From: Umbelopsis ramanniana AG
Lineage: Eukaryota > Mucoromycota > Umbelopsidomycetes > Umbelopsidales > Umbelopsidaceae
Reading direction: 5' to 3'
Assembly: GCF_025399195.1 (NCBI RefSeq)
Contig: NW_026252161.1
Location: 1-64,000, forward strand
Length of the DNA stretch: 64,000 nucleotides
Shown here piece after piece: positions 38,479 to 48,801 of this stretch; position 1 is the first letter of the stretch; every line of letters starts with the position of its first letter. The position numbers and the translations under genes are program-made. The notes beneath the pieces are model-generated. The model was not told the DNA's origin. It did not search any database and worked only from the letters and a program-made list of their open reading frames with translations.

Positions 38479-39113
38479 AGTAGCGTAGAATAGAGTAAAG
38501 AGAAAGCATGTAATAATCCACCAGAAGAACCGTCTTCTGGGACTGCCTGTAAAATTTGTCTAAACGGTGTAATGAGCTTTCATTGGTAGCAAACTGGCTA
38601 ATATCGGAGTAAAAGGACCAGCTCTCACCGACCATGGGGCCCGGTGCCGCCAAAAGAAATCGGCATCTTAATGTTGGACGGAACTCAAGCAAGCTATGTT
38701 CAGTAAGGCCAAATGGCCTTTGCAAATGTTGTGTCAAATTGCTAACCAACCAAACTGAGGCAAGCGTAGCAATAAAGCTAAAATTTTAATTAATGTGATT
38801 GGCGCGCTATGTCAAACGTGAGGAGAGCAAGCACTGGAACTCATAGTGAGTTGCTTCCTTTCACAAAGAAGTAGCTGGCAGACGTAGTCAAAGCATTGCT
38901 ACCAACGACCATGACGTCTCACCGTACGACGCATGTTGAAAAAGCAGGGCTGCTGGGGAACCATAACGATCACATGTATATTGCAACGTCACCGTCCTCT
39001 AAATTGCGGGCAAATCAGATTTGACTGTCGATTTTCCTTTTTGACAATTTTTGCAAGTCAGATTCTCCTCAACGACATTCATTCCTTTCAGTCATTCATT
39101 CAAAACGTCCTTG
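38479..39113. other. Intergenic region before Boi-like gene
   Basis: 635 bp. A minus-strand open frame (38405-38749) overlaps the end of the ICE2-like gene but shows no domain or splice support. A GGCCAAATGGCC palindrome is at about 38706-38717. The last 100 bp are the CT-rich leader of the next gene. Confidence 0.4.
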
Positions 39114-42100
39114 ATGGAAGTGGTCTATGCCATTCACAACTTCGAGGCCGAAAACCCGGACGAAATAGCCTTTCGAATAGGCGATCCCATCACCGTGATT
39201 GAAAAGGACGAAAAGTTCTTAGATGGATGGTGGCAGGTAAGTCCTACTCTGTACTCCCGATCCACAAAGCAATAAAGCAGCTAATCTCGTTTGGATATAG
39301 GGACGAAACACGAAGGGCGACATTGGCCTCTTTCCAATGAACTACACATCTTATGAAAGACCGCTTGATATGGATACCGCCCCTCATACTCCCCAACCTA
39401 TGCGAAAAGACCTCTACGCCGACGACACCGATTTGGAGACGCAAATCGACCACGCTATCACCCAGATCAAAGTGCTTCCGTCGCCTGATATGTTTCCTCA
39501 AACACAATCCAGTCGCTCTACTCCCACCACATCCTCCTCCACTAAGAAAGCTTCCCTACGAAAAAAGAAAAAGAAGTCTCGTGCAGGCTCATTGACAAAA
39601 TCTTCGTCTGCCTCACATCTCCCCACGCAAACCTCTATCTTCATGGTAGGCCGTTCATCCCCTGCGGAATGGAATGTTCAGCAGGTTGGCGAGTGGCTAA
39701 CCATGGTCGGACTTGATTCGGTGGTTCCCAATTTTACAAGTAAGTTTTGCTTTGCTAAAGGGAGTGATTTAAAGGGTGATAGGAGTGAAATTATCGCTAT
39801 CCCCCATATTACATTGGAAAAGGAGATATCTAAAAAAAAAAAAAAAATTTACCCTGTAGGCCAAGAAATCAGTGGAGACATTCTGATGGATTTAACCATT
39901 GATGCGCTCAAGGAACTCGATATAAATACGTACGGTAAACGATATAAAATCATGACAGCCATTTCAGCTTTAAAAGATGAGGTATCACGTCAAGAAGGTG
40001 GTGGTGGAAGCATTCACAGTCTTTCTGATGAAGATGTAAGTTCCACTGAACTCCATGATGAAACCCGGTCGAAGAATGGAATGATTAACCTTGGGCTCCC
40101 TATAGAGTAAAAGTTCGGCTCTAGAGGAACCAGTGGCCAATACAGCAAATGCAAAGTCAACGGCCGTCAACGAAACCTATCCCGCCAAACCATCTGCATC
40201 AACACCTTCTTTTGCAAAATTCAACGGCGACATAAATCGCTTGCCGGCGAATAAGCTGGCTCCCGGCGGACAGTCCATCAGCATCCCCACCGCCCTTAAT
40301 GACTACACATTTCAACAGCAAGGTCCTCCGCGACGAGCTCCGGCCCCTCCGTCTATCACTCAGTCACCTGAACCCTCAATTTCTGCAGATTCACAACAGA
40401 GTAGAGATGTTCGATTTGGTGGTGGTAGTAGTAAGGGCTTTTTAAGCGACGACCCTGTGTCTGAATATAGCACTACTCGGTTATCACCTTCCAACCGACC
40501 GTTGTCACCACAAAGTACCGGCACAGCTCCTTCCGTTACTCGTTCAAACACATTCAACACGATCTCATCCAAGCAATCTATTTCCACTGTCGGTTCAAAT
40601 GGAACGAATTTCAGTGGCGACCGCTCCACTATGCCCTCTTTCGGAAAACACACTGTCATTCCACGTCCCAACCCCACCAACCATAGTATGTCCGACCTGT
40701 GGTCAGAGTCAGTTGACAAAGGCTCATCCGTCTTGGAAAGAACACCCTCGGATGGACTGAATGGAATGCGAAACAAATATGTAAGCCTCGGGGGTATGGA
40801 GATATGAGTTGACTGTTTTACTTACCTAAGCCATGCAGGAATCCAACAAGTTTGGTCAAGCACCAAATGGTCTTCGTGGACCTGAAAGTCAAATCATGCA
40901 CCGCCCCTCTGTAGATGCCCCTAGTGGTCAACGATTCCCTCTGCCTGAACCCGGTCAATTGCCTGAGAAGGAGGGCTGGTTACATAAGCAAAGTGACAAA
41001 TACAAGACCTGGAATAGGAGATGGTTTGTGCTCAAAGGACCCAACCTATTTTACTTCAAAAGTCCTCGAGATGTTCGTATGAAGGGAATCATCAACTTGC
41101 GCGGCTACAAAATTTCCATTGATGAGGACATCAACCCTGGCAAATACTGCTTCAAGGCTAAGCATGAACGGGAGAGGACGTTCTTCTTCTATACGGATGG
41201 AGATGTTGAGTTGAGACAGTGGGTCAAGGCACTTATGAAAGCGACCATTTCTCGCGACTTTTCAGCGCCTGTCATGTCGTCCAATCATGTCGCAACCGTG
41301 TCATTGGAAGCGGCTAGAAAGATGCGTCCTCGTCCACCGTCCATGATTTTGTACAAGAAGAACGAAAATCGTAACATCAATGGCAGCCAGCGTGATAAGG
41401 CTATGCTTTCACCACCGTTGATGGAAGAAGAAGAGAATTTCTCGCCTGCCGATAGCAAAATGAGCTTGCGTCAAAAGTCGTCAAATCAAACTCGCGAATC
41501 AGGTATTACTGTACATCATAATATTATGCATCACCACGACAGTGAGATTCCCTCTCTACCATCCAATGGTGGTCAATCATGGTATGAGGAACAAAGCTTG
41601 CCCAAGCAATCGTTGTTTGATATCAATAACGACGACGAAGATTTGATTGATCCCCACCATGACCGAGCTCCGTCCATGATGCCAAGCTCTTTTTCACGCA
41701 GCTCATGGGCGCCTACCGACTATGTTTCCTGGATCAACACTCACCTTCCTCCGGGAAAACAAGTCATAGATCTGTCCAATGCCTTCCGAAATGGCGATAC
41801 TTTGATTCAGTTGCTACAGCAGCTCAGCGGTAAAGAAGTTCGACGACCTCAACCTCAAAAGGGCGGAAGTGTCAGCATGGCTATGTTGGACAATATTGTT
41901 GCTGCCTTCAAGTTTATGGGACGAGAAGGCGTAGTTGTGGATGGTCGATACACGATTAAAGGTAAAGATAGGAGTAACATTAAAAAGGGGGTGGTGGCAG
42001 GAGACACCTTACTAAATATGATGCATCATCCTATTTTTTTTTTCAGATGTGTTTGGAGGAAATGAAGTCAAGATTATGGAAATGCTCGATGCTATTCGCG

Positions 42101-42270
42101 CTTGGTCAGATGAAATGGGGTACGAACAAACCAATTCTCTCCGAATACAACAACCTGATAGCGGTAGAAAATCTCCAAGAGTTGGCACTGGAGGCACTTT
42201 TGGAGGCGAGGATGATAAAGTGAAGGAAAGCCTTCGTATGATTTCTAGTGAAGATGAAGGAGGTCTTTGA
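39114..42270 (+). CDS. Boi/Pob1-type polarity protein with SH3, SAM, PH and CH domains
   Basis: Cell-polarity scaffold acting at growth sites with Cdc42 and the exocyst. Exons: 39114-39236, 39301-39739, 39860-40035, 40106-40780, 40839-41961, 42047-42270, 919 aa. SH3 at about 2-58 (VYAIHNFEAENPDEIAFRIGD, DGWWQGRN, GLFPMNY); SAM at about 162-230 (WNVQQVGEWLTMVGLD, LDINTYGKRYKI); PH at about 515-615 (EGWLHKQSDKYKTWNRRWFV, FYFKSP, RQWVKALM); and C-terminally a calponin-homology domain at about 761-875 (DYVSWINTHLPPGKQVIDLS, FRNGDTLIQLLQQLSGKEV). SH3-SAM-PH is the Boi1/Boi2/Pob1 arrangement; yeast members lack the CH domain. Poly-Ser and basic linkers lie between the domains. Confidence 0.9.
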
Positions 42271-42798
42271 ACAGAACAACGTGCATAGAGACGTTCAGCT
42301 CTCCTTCAGCTGATGCTCGCCAAGAAAAAAAATAGCTCAAACCCATCCCCGGTGCTTTATGTGGGCAAAAACTCGACGTGGATTTCTAGATGCAAGCACC
42401 CCCCACTCCATTCATTCGCAAAATTACGCAAGATAGATACAGCAAGCTCACCCGAAAAAAAAATCTGTTTTTACCAAAGTCTTCTCAGAGCTCTAAAGCT
42501 CCCATTCTGTCCCTTCAATTCTTCCTTCACCTTTAACCCCTCTTTAATGTCAGAACACTATTATTATTATTTTCCTCAACTACATATAGTCTTTCATATA
42601 TATACTATTCATGCAACAGTAAAGATACTTTCACTTTTTATCAATTTTCCTGTTGTTTAATTAAAGCCGGAACATGACTTTGTCGTATTGTGATTGTAGG
42701 ATGTCTACATATTATTTTGAGGAACGGGGTTTCCCATTATCTACCCATGACATCCAGGTATGGTTTGGAAAGGTATATGTACAAGAGGTGTTCGTGAA
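42271..42798. other. Convergent 3' ends of Boi-like gene and PSF3
   Basis: 528 bp of AT-rich 3' flank between two converging genes, with a short TTATTA run near 42562. No gene recognised. Confidence 0.45.
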
Positions 42799-43812
42799 CT
42801 AGTAAGACACAGCAGATTGCAATAATGGCTTCGACCCGCTTTGCCAGCTTTTCATGGCCATAGCGCTATCGTGAGCAAGTTTAAATACTAAGGATGTTTC
42901 TTACAATTAGTTAAACCACAGATGAGCAAGTCTTTCATATCATGTTACAGTACATACACTGTCGTTCTGTCTCGTCCAGCTTCCGCGTGAAATGAGAAGA
43001 GTCGGTATTCAAGACGGTCTGCGCATGATCCAGGATCATATAGAGCCGCTTCCTAAAGGACTGTTTGTAGCAATGGCGTCATATTAGCAACATGTCGCAC
43101 CATATAGTGTAGAGAACCATGTATGTATGCACTTGCCAATTTCAAAACTTGGGCAAGCTGCTCTTGCTCAAACTTTTGCACAAACTTGATACCAAGCCGA
43201 TGAAAATATGGATGTATTCTTCTGGTATCAACCGACGTAGGTCCAGCAATAATAGCGTTACGAACTCTATTGTTGTATATTCTAGGGGTCTCCATGTCGA
43301 ATAGCGTTCTATGGTTCAAGCAACAGGTTAGAGGATAGGGTTTCCTGTCCAAGGGAAGAATGTGGGTTATGCTTACTCGTCCCGCTGGCTATGCAAGAGA
43401 CAATGTTACTACTCTGATCTGACTTCACGTCCTAACGTATGTAGATGAAAATAGACACTCACTAGAACTCTACTAGGGACTCCGCAAGCCAGTACGGCAG
43501 TTCCACCTTAGTCCCACTTGGTACCTGTACAGAGCCTGTTCAGCCAATGCCATTCACAATGTCGTGTACAGCACATGCTTACAACCATAGACTTACCGCA
43601 ACTCCTTCTCCAGTCAAGTTCAGCTCTGCTCCTACACTGTCATTGAATCTTCCAGGTACTTTCTGCAACCATGGAATGTCAATTGCCAATCATGTTAGAC
43701 AGCTGTACAAGTAGATCTTTCCTCTGTTCCAATCAACTAAATCAAAAATTCTTGCCTCGTGTTCTGCTAGTATGGCGTCTATGTCATAATATTCGTCACC
43801 TAAAGAGCTCAT
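42799..43812 (-). CDS. psf3: GINS complex subunit PSF3
   Basis: Part of GINS, which with CDC45 and MCM2-7 forms the replicative helicase. Seven exons on the minus strand: 43756-43812, 43597-43662, 43463-43524, 43377-43388, 43137-43308, 42958-43060, 42799-42887; 186 aa, near the usual size. It starts MSSLGDEYYDIDAILAEHE, then KVPGRFND, PSGTKVELPYWLAESL, RVRNAIIAGPTSVDTRRIHP, FEQEQLAQVLKL and LDETERQLFKLA, in the order seen in yeast and animal PSF3. Introns 1 and 5 begin GCAAGA and GCAAGT, so they are GC-AG introns; exon 4 is only 12 nt. Without these the frame cannot be joined, and with them the phases all agree. Confidence 0.88.
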
Positions 43813-44064
43813 ACTACTGCTGCTCAGGTAGTGGATTGGGAACTAGAGTGGGGGTATGGTGGAAGAAAACGAGAAAGTGTAATAAAAGAAACGAGTCCTG
43901 CACAAAACGCGGGTGAAACGCGACGCTCGCGATTTTTTAAAAATTTTGGCAGGGAAAAAATTCGCGCCCGCTCCTCTCAGAAATTTGCTACGACATTGGA
44001 TGAGAATTTATTTATTATATAATCGGCCATTCTACATGCGTCAACACAGCAGTTGTTGTTCTAT

Positions 44065-45528
44065 CTAGAAGCTGTTAGCCTGGGGAAGAGTGGCGGGAGT
44101 GTCGGTTCTGGGCTTGTGCAAGAACAGGTGCTCAAAGGTGGAAGACCAAGCAGTACGGGGAGTAAGGTTGTCAAGATCCCAGAGTTCAGCAAGGAAAGCG
44201 GGGATACTGGCGTGAGAGTAGGTGCGACCCTTGTTCTTGCCTTCGTGTTCAATGACACCCTTACCGACCCAAGGAGACATCATGATAGTGGGGACACGGA
44301 CACCGAGACGAGTGAAGTCAAAGGTAGCGTTCTTTCCATCGTGAGCCAATTCAGTGTAGGTCAAGCTATCGCCAGCAGGAACATTGACGGGAGGGGCAAC
44401 GTGATCAGCGAAACCGCCACCTTCGTCGAAGGTAACGATGAAGAGAGTTTCGTTCCACTGAGGTCCATTGCGAAGACTCTCGTAGATTCCTTTGATGAAG
44501 TTCTCGCCCATGCTGATGGGAGAAGGAGGGTGCATAGATTGGTAGCTGCAGCATTCAGGGTTGATGTAGGTAAATTGAGGCAAAGTACCGTTAGCAGCAT
44601 CGGTATAGAACTCGCTAAGGAACTTGAGGTTAGTGTCAATGGCTCCACTGGTGATGGTCCAGTTGTAGAAAACGGCATCAGGGTTGAAACCCTTGGCCTT
44701 CTGACCAGGCTTGTTAACACCGTTGGGGTTAGTGGAGGAGTTGGAGTAGTTGATCCAGGTGATGTTGTTCTCGGACAACTGCTGGAAGATGGACTTTTGA
44801 GGAAGACCACCATAGTTGAAGCCAGCATCGTTGGAACCGTGACCGTGGCTGGTACCAGAGGTAATCTAGAGGATGAGTGAATATTGTCAGTTTAAGACAA
44901 TCCATTCCTCGTAGCATTGCTATACAACCATTTCAGCTTCAGAACTTACGTAGGCACGGTTGGGGTTAGTGGGACCGGGAACATCACAGAACCACTTGTC
45001 GAAAAGAACATAGTTCTTGGCCATATCCTCAAAGACAGGGATATGGGCGGCAGTGTAGTAGTTCAAGATTTCGGAAGCACGAGTGGCATCACCGGGGTGC
45101 TTGTTGGAAACCTGTTGTTCGGTAAGGAAACCGAGAAGGTTAGGCTTGAGGTGACCCTTCTTGATGAGGGTCTCATCAGGATGGTAGGTACTGTACAAGC
45201 CGAAGGAAGTACCAGTGATAGAGTGGTTGGGATCGTCGTTAGCGATGTCGTTGGCAGGGGCCAACTTGTCAGCGCATGTGATGTTCTCCAAAGGGAAACT
45301 GACGTTCAATGGGTTGCAGAAACGTCTACCAACCATACCATCGATATCATGGCTATAGGTGAAACCTCCAGCAAGAGTATCGAAGGATCTGTTCTCTTGA
45401 ACCAAGACAACGACATTTTTGATGTTGTTCTTCCAGGACGAAACACCGTGACCGTGGGGGTTTTGGTGGGGCTTGGCAGATGCCACGACGGCAAGGAGAG
45501 CTACAGCAGCAGCCTTGAGCAAAACCAT
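44065..45528 (-). CDS. Secreted phosphoesterase (phospholipase C-like), copy 1
   Basis: Member of the phosphoesterase family that includes non-haemolytic phospholipase C and fungal acid phosphatases (PF04185 type). Exons 44950-45528 and 44065-44865, 459 aa. A signal peptide (MVLLKAAAVALLAVVASA) is followed by NVVVLVQENRSFDTLAGG, the N-terminal metal-site motif, then HVPGPTNPNRAY-type FCDVPGPTNPNRAYV, INPECCSYQSMHPPS, VTFDEGGGFADHV and FTRLGVRVPTIMMSPWVGKG. Several NxS/T sites suggest glycosylation. Secreted and probably releasing phosphate or diacylglycerol from phosphodiesters. Close paralogue of the gene at 47379-48801, same strand and same intron position. Confidence 0.92.
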
Positions 45529-47378
45529 ATTACTATACGATAGATCTGAGGCCCTTCCATTATGAAATGATGCACCATATTTATTGGAATGCAAATACTT
45601 CTGCTGTGCAGTGAGACGTCCCTGGGCACGTGTGCAGCAATCTTGGATTGACGGAGCCTCGTCCTACCACATCCTTCTCACTTTGGCTACTAATATATAA
45701 TTGCCAGCCAATCGCAGCGGTACCAAGGATCATGCCCAGCATATTCACCAAAAAACATGAATGCAATGGAGACCACATGCATGCTCAAATTTAGTCTAAA
45801 TGCCTCTATTCTGGAATCACCAGTTACACTTGATTGTCGGTGCCAGACTAATTAACCCGTACAACGTCAACCCAAAGCCTTGTAACGGACTATCCCCGAA
45901 ATCCCCCTAAGATGAGCACCTTCTTGCGAATGAAGACGTCCATGGATGGGTGTTAAAGTTGGTATATAGCAGAAGACCCCAAATCGTGATTGTACAGCGA
46001 ATGCCATCAGCTACTTTGATTACAGCAAAAAAAAGCTTTTATGACGTATAATTCAATCGGCATTTTTGTATATCGCCAATAAACGTGTCGAATGGAGACT
46101 TTGTATCCAAATACTTACTAGTCGCTGTAGCTTTAAAATGGTTTCCCTGAATTCTATCTGGGTTGTGTCGTTTATCAAACAACGAACAATTCAAAAGTAA
46201 AAAGAGTGGCAACGACAGATAGTTTATCTTAGGAATGTGGCAATTATAACTGGAAACCTGGGTAAACATGCCTACTTTACCGGTTTTTCACGCTTCAATG
46301 GAGGATGTACGAATTGATTTAGGTTTTTGAAATTCCCCGTAGATAATTCCGCAGTATTGGGGGAGATGCATGGAACCGCTTTACGTTTCTTCTTTGTTTT
46401 ACCAAGGCACTCATAAAAGTTATTCGTTCTTGATAGATGTTCATATTCATGTGCGTTCCGAACACTAGAAATACCATCGTCCACTGATCGTATAGCGCTG
46501 ATAATTACGCTAGACCCTATGCTTACCTATTCTCTAGGTGCCGAGATTAAGCTTTACACGTTCTGAGCCTAGCCAATGAAAATATGCGCAATGTTATACA
46601 TTGCTGGCGAAGGTGGATGAATCAACGATATTGATGTGTGGTCTGGAACATTGTATATCCGAAGACTCTTATGCTTAGTGGAACGAGACTGATTGTTCCA
46701 AAGGTGGAAGAAATCATGTACTTTTACCATGACGATGCTAATTAATTTATTTTTTCACTTAAAGGCGTTCGATACTATGCAGAAACCTTTTGTTCATGGC
46801 ATCAAATGGCTCAGTTTTCGGTCGCTTCTCCGAGCTGCCGGATTCCGACTTGGTAAGTACCATTAACTTGGTTCAATAGTAACTCCACCTCGGTGATTAC
46901 TGGGTCCCCGAAGAGCTAAAGGCTGAGTCGAGCAGATCTCAGATTATATGAACCAAAACGTGCCGCAAAATCGTATTATCTTGTGCCGACTTCTTGGCAA
47001 GACTGAATTTGTCTCCGCCGGTATCGCGACTTTATCGTTGTACCTGAATTTCCCCATCAGCAAGAGCCAATCTAATAACATTGCAGCTGAATGGCCAAAC
47101 TGCATTGCCACAAATCACCGTCTTCTTTTCACTTCTTCCTTATCACATTGCCGAAAAGTAGGAATCATGCCCGACAGAAATCACTCTGAAGAGGCACCAA
47201 GGTGACGGTAACCCGGTAAAGTGGGGAACGTCAAAATCCAAAACCAGGGTTTTTTTTATTTTTGCCCTGCAAACATTGCCACAAAGTCAGTGGACTCCAG
47301 GATCAACCTTTCGTTTTATTAACTGATACACGTTTTTACATATCACTGATAGTTTCAATCGTTATGCTGGCCCTTCCT
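45529..47378. promoter_or_regulatory. Copy 1 promoter and spacer between phosphoesterase paralogues
   Basis: 1850 bp. For copy 1 a TATA-like CAATAAATA (minus strand, 45578-45586) lies 50 bp before the ATG and a CACGTG box at 45627-45632, about 100 bp before it. Farther on, small ORFs at 46039-46269, 46272-46484 (minus) and 46948-47205 (plus) lack domain or splice support and may be relics. Confidence 0.45.
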
Positions 47379-48801
47379 TTAAAAGGTGTTAACGGAAGGC
47401 AAGGTGGCGGGAGTGTCAGTTCTGGGCTTGCTCAAGAACAAGTGCTCAAAGGTGGAAGACCAAGCAGTACGAGGAGTAAGGTTGTCAAGGTCCCAGAGTT
47501 CAGCAAGGAAAGCGGGGATACTGGCGTGAGAGTAGGTGCGACCCTTGTTCTTGCCTTCGTGTTCAATGATACCCTGACCGACCCAGGGAGACATCAAGAT
47601 AGTGGGGACACGGACACCGAGACGAGTGAAGTCAAAGGTAGCGTTCTTTCCATCGTGAGCCAATTCAGTGTAGGTCAAGCTATCACCCGCGGGAACATTG
47701 ACGGGAGGGAAGACGTGATCAGCGAAGCCGCCACCCTCGTCGAAGGTAAGAACGAAGAGAGTCTGATTCCATTGAGGTCCACCACGAAGAGCTTCATAAA
47801 TGCTCTTAAGGAAGCTCTCACCCAAGCTGATAGGAGAAGGAGGATGCATGGAGTCGTAGCTGCAGCATTCAGGGTTGATATAGCTGAAAGAAGGAAGACT
47901 GCCGCTTGCTGCGTCGTCAAAGAAGTGTTGGATGCCCTTGACGTTGGTGTCGATGGCTCCACTGGCAATGGTCCAGTTGTAGAAAATGGAATCAGGGTTG
48001 AAACCTGTAATGGGCTGTCCAGGCTTAATATAACCGGCAGCATTACCGGAGGAGTTGGAGTAGTTGATCCAAGAGATCTTCTTCTCGGACAATTGCTGGA
48101 AGATGGACTTTTGGGGAAGACCACCATAGTCGAAGCCAGCATCGTTGGAACCGTGACCGTGGCTGGTACCAGAGGTAATCTAATATAAGATCGGCATAAG
48201 CAATAAAGAAAAACCAGGTTTGGACAATTTTCACCTAGCTCAGACTTACATAGGCACGGTTGGGATTAGTGGGACCGGGAACATCACAGAACCACTTGTC
48301 GAAAAGAACATAGTTCTTGGCCATATCCTCAAAGACAGGGATATGGGCGGCAGTGTAGTAGTTCAAAATTTCGGAAGCACGAGTGGCATTACCGGGATGG
48401 CCATTGGCAACCTGTTGCTCGGTAAGGAAACCGAGAAGGTTGGGCTCGAGGTGGCCCTTCTTGATGAGCTCCTCATTGGGATGGTAGGTACTGTACAGAC
48501 CGAAGGAAGTGCCGGTGACAGAGTGGTTGGGATCGTCGTTAGCGATATCGTTGGCGGGGGCCAACTTGTCGGAGCAGATGATGTTTTGAAGTGGATGACT
48601 GACGTTCAGAGGGTTGCAGAAAAGTCTTCCAACCATACCATCGATATCCTTGCTATAGGTGAATCCTCCAGCAAGAGTATCGAAGGATCTGTTCTCTTGA
48701 ACCAGGACAACAACGTTCTTAATATTGTCCTTCCATGAGGAGGGCGCCGCCGATGCAATGGTGGCCAAGAGGGCTACTCCGGCAGCCTTGATCAAAACCA
48801 T
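47379..48801 (-). CDS. Secreted phosphoesterase (phospholipase C-like), copy 2
   Basis: Exons 48250-48801 and 47379-48179, 450 aa. Signal peptide MVLIKAAGVALLATIASA, then NVVVLVQENRSFDTLAGG, FCDVPGPTNPNRAY, INPECCSYDSMHPPSPISLG, LTFDEGGGFADHVF and FTRLGVRVPTILMSPWVGQG. Most of the protein is near-identical to copy 1; differences concentrate after the signal peptide (a short HGHGVS-type insert is missing here) and around residues 215-260. The second exon has the same length in both copies (801 nt) and the intron interrupts the same Tyr-Ile junction, so this is a recent tandem duplication with all active-site motifs kept in both. Confidence 0.93.

Noticed and set aside
38405-38749. Minus-strand open frame overlapping the ICE2-like 3' end
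   Set aside because: Overlaps coding sequence of the other strand and has no recognisable protein features.
47262-48188. Long plus-strand open frame of 308 codons opposite phosphoesterase copy 2 (and a similar one at 44053-44880)
   Set aside because: Antisense shadow of the highly codon-biased phosphoesterase exon; no signal of its own, and the same pattern appears in both paralogues.
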